From Acidaminococcaceae bacterium (GTDB taxonomy: Bacteria > Bacillota > Negativicutes > Acidaminococcales > Acidaminococcaceae): DNA of 9,650 nucleotides. The notes under the pieces are model-generated. The model was given only the letters and a program-made list of their open reading frames with translations, did no database searches and was not told the DNA's origin. Position numbers and translations under genes: made by a program. Position 1 is the stretch's first letter. Each line of letters opens with the position of its first letter. The stretch spans positions 1 through 9,650 of the forward strand of contig JAQUUF010000033.1 in assembly GCA_028693975.1 (NCBI GenBank). Reading direction: 5' to 3'. Positions 1 to 5,838 of this stretch are shown one piece after another.

Positions 1-51
1 TAAAGATGTAAATAACATTGTCTTAAAAAGCTTAGACCCCTTTGTCATCAT
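1..51 (-). CDS. Start of a downstream gene, probable exported or membrane protein (partial)
   Basis: Only the first 17 codons are in the window: two consecutive ATG codons (51..49 and 48..46), then a peptide reading MMTKGSKLFKTMLFTSL. A purine-rich GAGGTGAAGGAA stretch lies just upstream and serves as ribosome binding site, and the gap from the lyase stop codon is 18 bases. Lysines followed by a hydrophobic run (FKTMLFTSL) look like the beginning of a signal peptide or first membrane segment, for example a transporter subunit or solute-binding protein. That is inference from very few residues. Since no terminator lies between, it is probably co-transcribed with the lyase under the same T-box. 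The family cannot be named. Confidence 0.6.
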   Translation of the reverse strand, partial: MMTKGSKLFKTMLFTSL

Positions 52-69
52 TTCCTTCACCTCATATTT

Positions 70-933
70 TTATTTGTATTTCTTTTCCAGCTCGGCATAT
101 TGCTCTAAGCCGATAAATTTATTAAAATCACTAAAATGCATCATATTCTCTTCAAATCCACGTGTAGTACCAGTGTCATGCAAGACCTTCATTCCCTTGG
201 CAAAAGCTTCGGTAATCATATACAAGGCACTGCAAGGCCAAAAAACTATTTTAAAACCCATATCCTGCAAATCCTTGGAAGTAAGATTGGGTGTCTTGCC
301 ACCTTCAATCATGTTGGCTACCAAAATCGTCTTGGGAAAAGCAGCAGTAATCTGCTCCAGTTCCTGCTCGTTCTGTGGTGCCTCGATAAACAAAGCTTCC
401 GCACCACTATCCAAATAACGCTTACCTCTTTCAATAGCATCCTCAAGCCCATTAACAGCCCGCGCATCAGTCCTAGCAATTAGGAGCAAATCCGCATCCG
501 TCTTAGCATCAGCGGCAGCACGAATCTTTTTGGCATGTTCTTCTGCTGTTATGACCTGCTTGCCTGCCATATGGCCGCAACGCTTAGGCCAAACTTGGTC
601 TTCAAACAAAACTGCGGCAGCACCAACCTTCTCATATTCCTGTATAGTACGCCGCACACTAAGGGCATTACCATAGCCAGTATCGCCATCAGCAAAAACA
701 GGCACGTCGACAGCATCAATGATTACCTTCAAGGCTTGTACCATCTCTGTCATAGACAGATAACCTACGTCAGGTTGTCCCAAACGTGACGCAGCAATGG
801 CATAACCGCCCATCACCAAGGCGTCAAAACCTACACTAACAGCAATCTTGGCTGTTAAAGCATCATAGATGCCGGGTAAAACTAAAATTTCCGGTTGTTG
901 CAAGCGCTCTCTAAGAGCTTGTCTTTGTTTCAT
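70..933 (-). CDS. PEP mutase/isocitrate lyase superfamily lyase (dimethylmalate or methylisocitrate lyase-like)
   Basis: A 287-residue cytoplasmic enzyme with the typical length and motifs of the PEP mutase/isocitrate lyase TIM-barrel superfamily. Visible motifs are GIYDALTAKI (21-30), GGYAIAASRLGQPD (42-55), the metal-binding ADGDTGYGN (81-89), EDQ (111-113), the mobile catalytic loop PKRCGHMAGK with Cys119, IARTDAR (152-158), IEAP (183-186) and ANMIEGGKTP (206-215). The catalytic Cys in a KRCGH loop is a lyase feature: C-C cleavage of a 2-hydroxydicarboxylate, as in methylisocitrate or 2,3-dimethylmalate, giving pyruvate plus a carboxylate. Oxaloacetate decarboxylases and PEP mutases of the superfamily lack this Cys. 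The exact substrate cannot be read from sequence. The start at 933 is chosen because the family N-terminus begins there and GGGGGAGG (945..938) precedes it. An in-frame extension to 1002 would run through the T-box terminator. It is the first gene of the T-box unit. Confidence 0.88.
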   Translation of the reverse strand: MKQRQALRERLQQPEILVLPGIYDALTAKIAVSVGFDALVMGGYAIAASRLGQPDVGYLSMTEMVQALKVIIDAVDVPVFADGDTGYGNALSVRRTIQEYEKVGAAAVLFEDQVWPKRCGHMAGKQVITAEEHAKKIRAAADAKTDADLLLIARTDARAVNGLEDAIERGKRYLDSGAEALFIEAPQNEQELEQITAAFPKTILVANMIEGGKTPNLTSKDLQDMGFKIVFWPCSALYMITEAFAKGMKVLHDTGTTRGFEENMMHFSDFNKFIGLEQYAELEKKYK

Positions 934-937
934 ACAT

Positions 938-945
938 CCTCCCCC
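938..945 (-). promoter_or_regulatory. Ribosome binding site of the T-box-controlled lyase
   Basis: GGGGGAGG lies directly after the terminator U-run and 4 bases before the ATG at 933..931. It fixes the lyase start downstream of the attenuator. Upstream in-frame start codons lie inside the leader structure. Confidence 0.75.
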
Positions 946-949
946 AAAT

Positions 950-983
950 AAAAAATCCCCTGTCGGATTAAATCCGACAGGGG
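950..983 (-). terminator. T-box intrinsic terminator (attenuator hairpin)
   Basis: Read on the minus strand, CCCCTGTCGGA (983..973) pairs perfectly with TCCGACAGGGG (967..957). A short A/T-rich loop closes it, and it is followed by A and a run of six T (955..950). This is a strong rho-independent terminator placed 16 bases before the lyase start. Its 5' arm (982..978, CCCTG) is also the 3' arm of the T-box antiterminator, so the two structures exclude each other. The terminator is expected to form when the cognate tRNA is aminoacylated. Confidence 0.93.
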
Positions 984-1190
984 CGTGTGTACGCGGTACC
1001 ACCCTGCTTTATCACTTCTTTGTGGTTATAGCCCTAACGCTGCTCTGCGCTTTCCCTACTGAATTCAGGAGAAGAGTTCCCAGGCGAGAAACACCAACGG
1101 CATTATCGTTTTGCACCAACCAACGACTCTCTGGCAATGCTCCAAAAGTGTTATTCCTGTTCATAACTTGTACATATTTTAAATAAACAT
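950..1190 (-). promoter_or_regulatory. T-box riboswitch leader (tRNA-sensing, probable Leu specificity)
   Basis: The signature AGGGTGGTACCGCG is present at 1005..992. The antiterminator can be drawn exactly: CAGGG (1006..1002), 7-nt bulge UGGUACC (1001..995), GCG (994..992), loop, CGC (985..983), CCCTG (982..978). UGGU in the bulge would pair with a tRNA 3' end ACCA, so the discriminator base should be A. Upstream is an AGTAGG element (1060..1055) and a small stem III region. The base of Stem I pairs CAGGA (1159..1155) with TCCTG (1070..1066). The specifier loop 3' strand reads GAACTCTTC. GAA followed by CTC (1076..1074) fits a leucine codon, and tRNA-Leu has A73. UUC (Phe) or UCU (Ser) are other registers, and Ser is disfavoured because tRNA-Ser usually has G73. 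The base after the codon is T rather than the usual purine, so specificity is uncertain. Known mechanism: uncharged tRNA stabilises the antiterminator and switches the lyase on. Confidence 0.93.
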
Positions 1191-1196
1191 GTGTAC

Positions 1197-1225
1197 AGTA
1201 TAGCAACACGACTAGGACTTGTCAA
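1197..1225 (-). promoter_or_regulatory. Sigma-A-type promoter of the T-box/lyase unit
   Basis: The -35 box TTGACA (1225..1220) matches the consensus exactly. It is separated by 17 bases from the -10 box TATACT (1202..1197). Transcription would start near 1190, about 28 nt before the first arm of Stem I, as is usual for T-box leaders. It lies 18 bases beyond the stop codon of the upstream nuclease gene. No terminator is visible between them, so read-through into the T-box, which itself ends in a terminator, is possible. Confidence 0.88.
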
Positions 1226-1243
1226 GAATTATTGTAAACTTTT

Positions 1244-2851
1244 TTAAACATTCTTCATCATTTCTTCAACATACTTTTTAATCTTATCCAGCTTGGTCTT
1301 GAGTTCGCTTACGCGGCTATTATCATGCAGCGCGACCTGTTCCATTCTGTTCCTGTAAGCCAAATATGTCTTTTCCATAGTGCGCATATATTCTCTGAGT
1401 TCTTGCACTTCTGGAATACCGGAAACAATAGTGGTTTGCTCCAGCTTCCAATCAGTACCATCAATAACGACACTATCACCATATTGAGGAACCACAGTAG
1501 TTGTTCCCAACTCGTTTTGCAAAGTATTAGCAAAAGTTGTTGCTGCCGTGTATTCGCCATGAACGACGAAGAAAGCCTTGGGTTTGTGCGTCATACCTTG
1601 ATATAATTCAAGCATTTGGTTTTTATCCGCATGAGCCGAGAAACCTGTCATATTGTAAATATGAGCTTTGACAGCAATATCCTCACCCATAATCTTGACG
1701 CGTTTAACACCATCTACCAAACGACGTCCCATACTACCTTCTGCTTGATAACCAGCAAAAATTACACTACTATCTGCACGCCACAAATTATGTTTCAAAT
1801 GATGCAGCACCCTACCGGCATCAGCCATACCACTAGCAGAAATAATAATCATGGGGCTAGGCATATCATTAATGGCGCGAGACTCTTCCGGAGTCTGAGT
1901 ATAGCGCACATTAGGCATATCAATTAATCTTCCACCCTGTTTATCATAAATACTCTGTGCTTCTTCATCATATTCCGCAGGGTTCATAAACATAACTTTA
2001 GTTGCTTTGATAGCCATAGGACTATCAATAACTATAGGAACCTCAGGAATCTTTTTATCGCTCATCAATTTTTGGAAATAGTATAACAATACTTGCGTTC
2101 TGCCCACAGCAAAAGCAGGAATTACCACATTACCGCCCTTGGCCAGAGCTTCTTGCATAATATCGCACAATTCTTTTTCGCGGTCAGCAACTTCATGCGT
2201 TCTATCCCCATAAGTGGATTCTGTTACAATAAAATCGGCCCCACTAATGCGATATGGGTCTTGCAAAATAGGTTGATTAGGTTGTCCAATATCACCGGAG
2301 AAAATAAACTTAGTTTCTTTACCATTTTCATTGAGCATCAAATCAATGATAGAACTGCCCAAAATATGTCCGGCTATGCGATAGCGCACCGTAATACCTG
2401 GATAAATTTCGATATCCGTATTAAACGGATGAGTCTTAAATTGTTTGAGAGCAATATAGGAATCATCCACAGTATAAATAGGCTGTACTTCTGTCATACC
2501 AGCACGTTTGCCTTTACGATTGGCAAATTCAGCCTCTGATTCTTGAATATGACCACAATCAGGTAAAAGGATTTCGCACAATTCTTCCGTCACTTTTGTG
2601 CAATGAATAGCTCCCTTGAACCCTTGTTTAACCAGTTTGGGTAAAAGCCCACTATGGTCCACATGAGCATGGGTCAAGAGAACTGCATCAATTTCCCCTG
2701 GATTGAAGGGAAAGTTTTTCTCATTCAAAGAACGAATGAGTTTAGTACCCTGAAACATACCACAATCAATTAAAATACGCTTGCCATTGACTTCCAGCAT
2801 ATGACAAGAACCTGTTACCATTCTGTCTGCTCCGCAAAAAGTTAACCTCAT
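1244..2851 (-). CDS. Beta-CASP metallo-beta-lactamase-fold ribonuclease (YSH1/CPSF73-like family)
   Basis: A 535-residue protein with the complete metallo-beta-lactamase plus beta-CASP plus RMMBL layout. Zinc motifs: HAHVDH (61-66), His162 in AGHILGSS, Asp187 in FSGDIG. Beta-CASP landmarks: ESTYGDR (211-217), AFAVGRTQ (246-253), SASGMADAGRVLHHLKHNL (338-356), then GFSAHAD (403-409) and the final His431 in VHGE. Family members are zinc-dependent RNA endo- or exonucleases acting in the cytoplasm, so RNA processing or decay is the likely role. The precise RNA target is unknown. The last roughly 60 residues are charged and helix-prone, probably a coiled coil, and lie beyond the RMMBL region. The start is supported by AGGAGG 8 bases upstream of the ATG. 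It follows the 163-residue protein by 50 bases. Confidence 0.9.
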   Translation of the reverse strand: MRLTFCGADRMVTGSCHMLEVNGKRILIDCGMFQGTKLIRSLNEKNFPFNPGEIDAVLLTHAHVDHSGLLPKLVKQGFKGAIHCTKVTEELCEILLPDCGHIQESEAEFANRKGKRAGMTEVQPIYTVDDSYIALKQFKTHPFNTDIEIYPGITVRYRIAGHILGSSIIDLMLNENGKETKFIFSGDIGQPNQPILQDPYRISGADFIVTESTYGDRTHEVADREKELCDIMQEALAKGGNVVIPAFAVGRTQVLLYYFQKLMSDKKIPEVPIVIDSPMAIKATKVMFMNPAEYDEEAQSIYDKQGGRLIDMPNVRYTQTPEESRAINDMPSPMIIISASGMADAGRVLHHLKHNLWRADSSVIFAGYQAEGSMGRRLVDGVKRVKIMGEDIAVKAHIYNMTGFSAHADKNQMLELYQGMTHKPKAFFVVHGEYTAATTFANTLQNELGTTTVVPQYGDSVVIDGTDWKLEQTTIVSGIPEVQELREYMRTMEKTYLAYRNRMEQVALHDNSRVSELKTKLDKIKKYVEEMMKNV

Positions 2852-2901
2852 GTCGCCGCCTCCTATTTTGTATGCACTGATGTACTATCTGCGTTCTTTT
2901 C

Positions 2902-3393
2902 CTAATTGTTTGTCTTACTCTTATCTCTTTGAGGATTCAAAGTCGGTCCATATTTCTTAAGATACTCCTCGCCATGATTGGGTTTAACATCGTTATACGC
3001 AAAAACCATGTCGATAACGCTATCTTGACCGTTAGTATCCGGCGCCTCTACAAAAACACTGCGTTTTACACTAACATCACTGTCCAAGAAATTAACAATT
3101 AATACGGTAACATCCTCAGGATATTTGGCCGTTTTGGGTGCTACCCAAGACAAGAACTTTTTACCTTCCAAACGCCCCACCAAACCTCCAGCAAAACCAG
3201 AGATAAGTCCTACCAAGCCATCTTCTTCTACAATATCACACCCATCAAAATCAAAAGTTGCAATGCGCTCAAAGGGCAAATCCTCCAAATAATCACCACA
3301 ACTAATTTTGACACCATGCTCTACTAACTCAATAGTGCACTCCGCACCTTCTGGTAAAGGCAAGCCGTGCACATGATAAACTTTTGCTTTCAT
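2902..3393 (-). CDS. Conserved-looking protein of unknown function, 163 residues
   Basis: I do not recognise this family. The protein begins MKAKVYHVHGLPLPEGAECT and shows short beta-strand-like segments such as ECTIELVEHGVKISC (18-32). A glycine-rich stretch LVGLISGFAGGLVGRL (60-74) follows. The C-terminus is hydrophilic, low in complexity and charged (about 139-163). There is no signal peptide and no convincing membrane helix, although the Gly-rich stretch could touch a membrane. The alternation of strands followed by EDLPFERIATFDFD is reminiscent of small PH-like domains, which is only a guess. The start at 3393 is preferred over in-frame starts at 3402 and 3414 because GGGGA (3407..3403) sits 9 bases before it. 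It sits between murB (45-base gap) and the beta-CASP nuclease (50-base gap) and is probably co-transcribed with them. Confidence 0.7.
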   Translation of the reverse strand: MKAKVYHVHGLPLPEGAECTIELVEHGVKISCGDYLEDLPFERIATFDFDGCDIVEEDGLVGLISGFAGGLVGRLEGKKFLSWVAPKTAKYPEDVTVLIVNFLDSDVSVKRSVFVEAPDTNGQDSVIDMVFAYNDVKPNHGEEYLKKYGPTLNPQRDKSKTNN

Positions 3394-3402
3394 TCGCTTC
3401 AT

Positions 3403-3407
3403 TCCCC
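3403..3407 (-). promoter_or_regulatory. Ribosome binding site deciding the start at 3393
   Basis: GGGGA lies 9 bases upstream of the ATG at 3393..3391 and directly abuts the ATG at 3402..3400, which would be too close. It therefore favours the shorter 163-residue product over the longer in-frame readings. Confidence 0.5.
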
Positions 3408-3438
3408 GTTTCACTGTAATATTAAACCTAAGCTCTAG

Positions 3439-4347
3439 CTACTCACCTATAACACGTACTTCCGGCTCCAAACGTACACCGGTAGCAGCATAAACCTTAT
3501 CCTGCACATCGTTAATTAATTGCAAAACATCAGCGGCTGTAGCATTACCAATATTAACCACAAACCCGGCATGCTTAGTCGATACTTGTGCACCGCCCAC
3601 TGTATAACCCTTCAATCCAGCTTCTTGAATCATAGTCCCAGCATAATGTCCTACCGGACGTTTGAACATACTACCGGCACTAGGTAATTCAATAGGTTGT
3701 TTGGTAGCGCGTCGCTGAGTAAACTCAGCCATCTTAGCCTTGATCGCAGCACTATCACCCTTGTGCAAATGCAATTGCACTCCAGTAATAATAAGACCAT
3801 TATGTTGGAAAACACTGGAACGATAGCCAAATTCTGCCATAGCATCCGACAAAACATGCAGACGGCCATCTCTATCTATAGCTTCTATTTGGGTAACCAC
3901 CAGCTTCATTTCGCCATCATAAGCACCGGCATTCATGAAAATAGCTCCACCCAAACTGCCAGGAATTCCTACGGCAAATTCCAAGCCGGTTAAACTCTGA
4001 CTAGCCGCATAATTGCTTACCGCAGCCAAAGAAACACCACTACCGGCATAAATCGCCGTGCCGCTACAAGCCAAGTCTTTCAACCCATTACCCAGTTTGA
4101 TAACTAGGCCACGGACGCCATTATCGCGCACCAAGAGATTAGAACCATTACCGATAATAGTCACAGGTATTCCCTGTGCACGTGCCTCTGACAGAACAGC
4201 GCACAGCTCTTCAGCACTATGAGGCTGTGCCAAAATATCAGCTGGGCCACCGATATGGAAAGAAGTATGCTTGCTCATGGGCTCTTGGCACAAGTATTGC
4301 CCTGGCATATTATCTTCTAACCATTGTGTAATTGCTTTTAAATCCAT
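3439..4347 (-). CDS. murB: UDP-N-acetylenolpyruvoylglucosamine reductase MurB
   Basis: A 302-residue FAD enzyme that reduces UDP-GlcNAc-enolpyruvate with NADPH to UDP-MurNAc, the second committed step of cytoplasmic peptidoglycan precursor synthesis. The FAD-binding landmarks are HTSFHIGGPAD (27-37), GNGSNLL (66-72) and GIPGSLGGAIFMNAGAYDGE (127-146). Catalytic positions are visible: Arg176 in GYRSSVF, Ser226 in PSAGSMFKRP as the proton donor, and Glu296 in LEPEVRVIG. STKHAGFVVN (256-265) is also typical. Length and motif spacing fit the Bacillus-type (type II) MurB. The ATG lies 1 base after the TAG of the upstream YheA/YlbF-like gene, with GAGGG overlapping that gene's end, so translation is probably coupled. 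Nothing essential is missing. Confidence 0.97.
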   Translation of the reverse strand: MDLKAITQWLEDNMPGQYLCQEPMSKHTSFHIGGPADILAQPHSAEELCAVLSEARAQGIPVTIIGNGSNLLVRDNGVRGLVIKLGNGLKDLACSGTAIYAGSGVSLAAVSNYAASQSLTGLEFAVGIPGSLGGAIFMNAGAYDGEMKLVVTQIEAIDRDGRLHVLSDAMAEFGYRSSVFQHNGLIITGVQLHLHKGDSAAIKAKMAEFTQRRATKQPIELPSAGSMFKRPVGHYAGTMIQEAGLKGYTVGGAQVSTKHAGFVVNIGNATAADVLQLINDVQDKVYAATGVRLEPEVRVIGE

Positions 4348-4348
4348 T

Positions 4349-4687
4349 CTAACCCTCTACCGCCTCTTTGACAACGTCGCCAATGGACTTGGAAATATCC
4401 CCCACCATCATCTGGAAACGAATATAAGCTTGCAAATAGTCCATAGCTACCGGATTAAGAGCCAATACCTCATAAAGTTTTTGTACCTTTTCATTTTCTT
4501 CCTTGCTGGGAGTTTTACCCGTATATTGAGCAATCTCTAGCTCTTGTTTTTGTTTCAAAAAATCCTGAGCTAATTTTTCTGCATCAGCATCTTGCTTTAG
4601 CTTAGCATGAGCCTCTTGCAGTGCCTTAAATTCATGAGAACCCTTAATTGCTTTGGTTAAATCATTAACTACATCGTAAACGTTCAT
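4349..4687 (-). CDS. YheA/YlbF-family (UPF0342-like) helical protein
   Basis: A 112-residue, all-helical, highly charged soluble protein beginning MNVYDVVNDLTKAIKGSHEF. The motif order is that of the YlbF/YmcA/YheA superfamily: an N-terminal helix, then HEFKALQEAHAKLKQDADAE (18-37), a middle helical QKQELEIAQYTGK segment, and a final helix from about residue 80. Length and the VYD...EFKAL...A start resemble YheA more than the longer YlbF and YmcA. YlbF and YmcA modulate RNase Y and development in Bacillus. YheA-type members have no firmly established job. The start at 4687 has GAGGAGG (4701..4695) 7 bases upstream, whereas the in-frame ATG at 4714 lies before this site and has none. It is followed 1 base later by murB, which suggests coupled expression. 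Confidence 0.85.
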   Translation of the reverse strand: MNVYDVVNDLTKAIKGSHEFKALQEAHAKLKQDADAEKLAQDFLKQKQELEIAQYTGKTPSKEENEKVQKLYEVLALNPVAMDYLQAYIRFQMMVGDISKSIGDVVKEAVEG

Positions 4688-4718
4688 TGTAATTGCCTCC
4701 TCTTTATTTTTCATTTCA

Positions 4719-4746
4719 ATTTTAACATAAACGCAAGATAAAACAA
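4719..4746 (-). promoter_or_regulatory. Possible promoter before the YheA-like/murB genes
   Basis: In the 61-base gap a -10-like TAAAAT (4724..4719) is preceded by TG one base upstream, giving an extended -10 element. A poor -35 candidate, TTGTTT (4746..4741), lies 16 bases away. No terminator hairpin is visible after the dipeptidase gene, so read-through from the upstream operon is equally possible. Confidence 0.35.
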
Positions 4747-4748
4747 AG

Positions 4749-5837
4749 TCACTTCAATTCTTGCAGCGGTATATTAAGCATTTGGTACTTCTCTTGGCTC
4801 GGATAATCAAAATGCCACCACTCGTCCTTGCTAGCTGTAAACCCGGCTGCAAGCATAGCTTGTCGCAACACATCTCGCTGCCACCGCTCAAGACCAGTTC
4901 CCCCAACATAAGCGGAGAACTGAGCCGCTGTGGGCACATCAAAGTCGCAAATCATCTGTACTGGTTGACCAGTCGCCAAATCATACAAGCTGACATCAAT
5001 AGAGCGTCCTGTATCGTGAGGATAGCCCTCTTCTGCCTTGGGCAAAATTCTCTTTTCTTTGTCAGGCAAAGCCAAGGTTGCTAGTTTAAAAGCCTGCCAT
5101 GGCCTATAAGCCTCCCAAACAAGCAGACCATAGCCACGCATACGCAGCGCTTCCTGTGCTTTAATTAAAGCCGTTGCCGCTTCTTGATCCAAATAGGCTT
5201 TGGCTACAGGTACCAAAGGATGTCCAAAGCAATTATTAGTTGTAGCATAGCGCAAATCATAATGCAACTGAGGTACAACTTGGCTCAAATCAACCAAAGT
5301 AGCCTGTTTAGTTGCTCTTTGTTTGGGCAAAAGTGCAACCTTTGCTTCTTTTTCCAATTCAGGCCAAGGACGCACTACTTTCACCTTAAAAACTTTAGCA
5401 TGCTCTCCAAACTGGTATTTACGATTATAGATATTATCATCTAAACGCAGAGCAACACCGTTACCTTCTTGGTCTCTTTCAAACTTAGCAGTATCGCCTA
5501 CAGCTGCGGCCTTAGGCACATCGCCAACGCTATAGCAATCATAGTACTGCTTGGTTAGGGGGAAAATAGCGCTATGGCTATAATCCCTATCTTCTTCCTC
5601 TGTACGATGGGCTAAGAACAACTGTCCTTTGCGCTCTAAGACCAAAACAATTGAACCATTACCAGCATAAACTCCCAAGAGATACTCTTCATCTAGCTGG
5701 CACTCCTCGGGGCGAGGTCCCAGTTCTGTCACAACCTTGTTCTCTGCTTTAGCACTTGTTTTGGGGGCGGCCAGTACACTCTGCATGGTTGCTATCAACA
5801 AACAACTGCATAATAAAATTCTCACTAAGCCTACCAT
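4749..5837 (-). CDS. Exported VanX-type D-Ala-D-Ala dipeptidase (M15D) with N-terminal accessory domain
   Basis: A 362-residue protein. Residues 1-24 form a signal peptide (hydrophobic RILLCSCLLIATMQSVLAA), so it acts outside the cytoplasmic membrane. Residues about 45-165 form an extra, strand-rich domain (LLGVYAGNGSIVLVLERKGQL onward, split here by position). Residues about 175-360 are the M15D zinc dipeptidase: DLRYATTNNCFG (194-205), WEAYRP with Arg245, zinc ligands His274 and Asp281 in GYPHDTGRSIDV, catalytic Glu339 and zinc ligand His342 in DEWWHFDY. Known family reaction: D-Ala-D-Ala to two D-Ala. VanX itself is cytoplasmic and only about 200 residues, so the exported, two-domain form points to use of cell-wall-derived dipeptide rather than glycopeptide resistance; no van ligase or racemase is nearby. 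The ATG is 1 base after the dpaL stop, with GGAGA 8 bases upstream. Confidence 0.87.
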   Translation of the reverse strand: MVGLVRILLCSCLLIATMQSVLAAPKTSAKAENKVVTELGPRPEECQLDEEYLLGVYAGNGSIVLVLERKGQLFLAHRTEEEDRDYSHSAIFPLTKQYYDCYSVGDVPKAAAVGDTAKFERDQEGNGVALRLDDNIYNRKYQFGEHAKVFKVKVVRPWPELEKEAKVALLPKQRATKQATLVDLSQVVPQLHYDLRYATTNNCFGHPLVPVAKAYLDQEAATALIKAQEALRMRGYGLLVWEAYRPWQAFKLATLALPDKEKRILPKAEEGYPHDTGRSIDVSLYDLATGQPVQMICDFDVPTAAQFSAYVGGTGLERWQRDVLRQAMLAAGFTASKDEWWHFDYPSQEKYQMLNIPLQELK

Positions 5838-5838
5838 A

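Noticed and set aside
934..1002. N-terminal extension of the lyase frame to 1002
   Set aside because: It runs through the T-box terminator and antiterminator, has no family similarity, and a ribosome binding site sits just before the ATG at 933.
1012..1209. 65-codon minus-strand open frame
   Set aside because: It overlaps the -10 region and the T-box leader, begins before or at the transcription start and has no recognisable protein features.
1190..1243. Intrinsic terminator after the beta-CASP nuclease gene
   Set aside because: The stretch has A- and T-rich runs but no G/C-stable hairpin followed by a T-run on the minus strand.
4749..5837. Vancomycin-resistance gene cluster
   Set aside because: No VanH, VanA-type ligase or VanS/VanR pair is adjacent, and the dipeptidase is exported with an additional domain.
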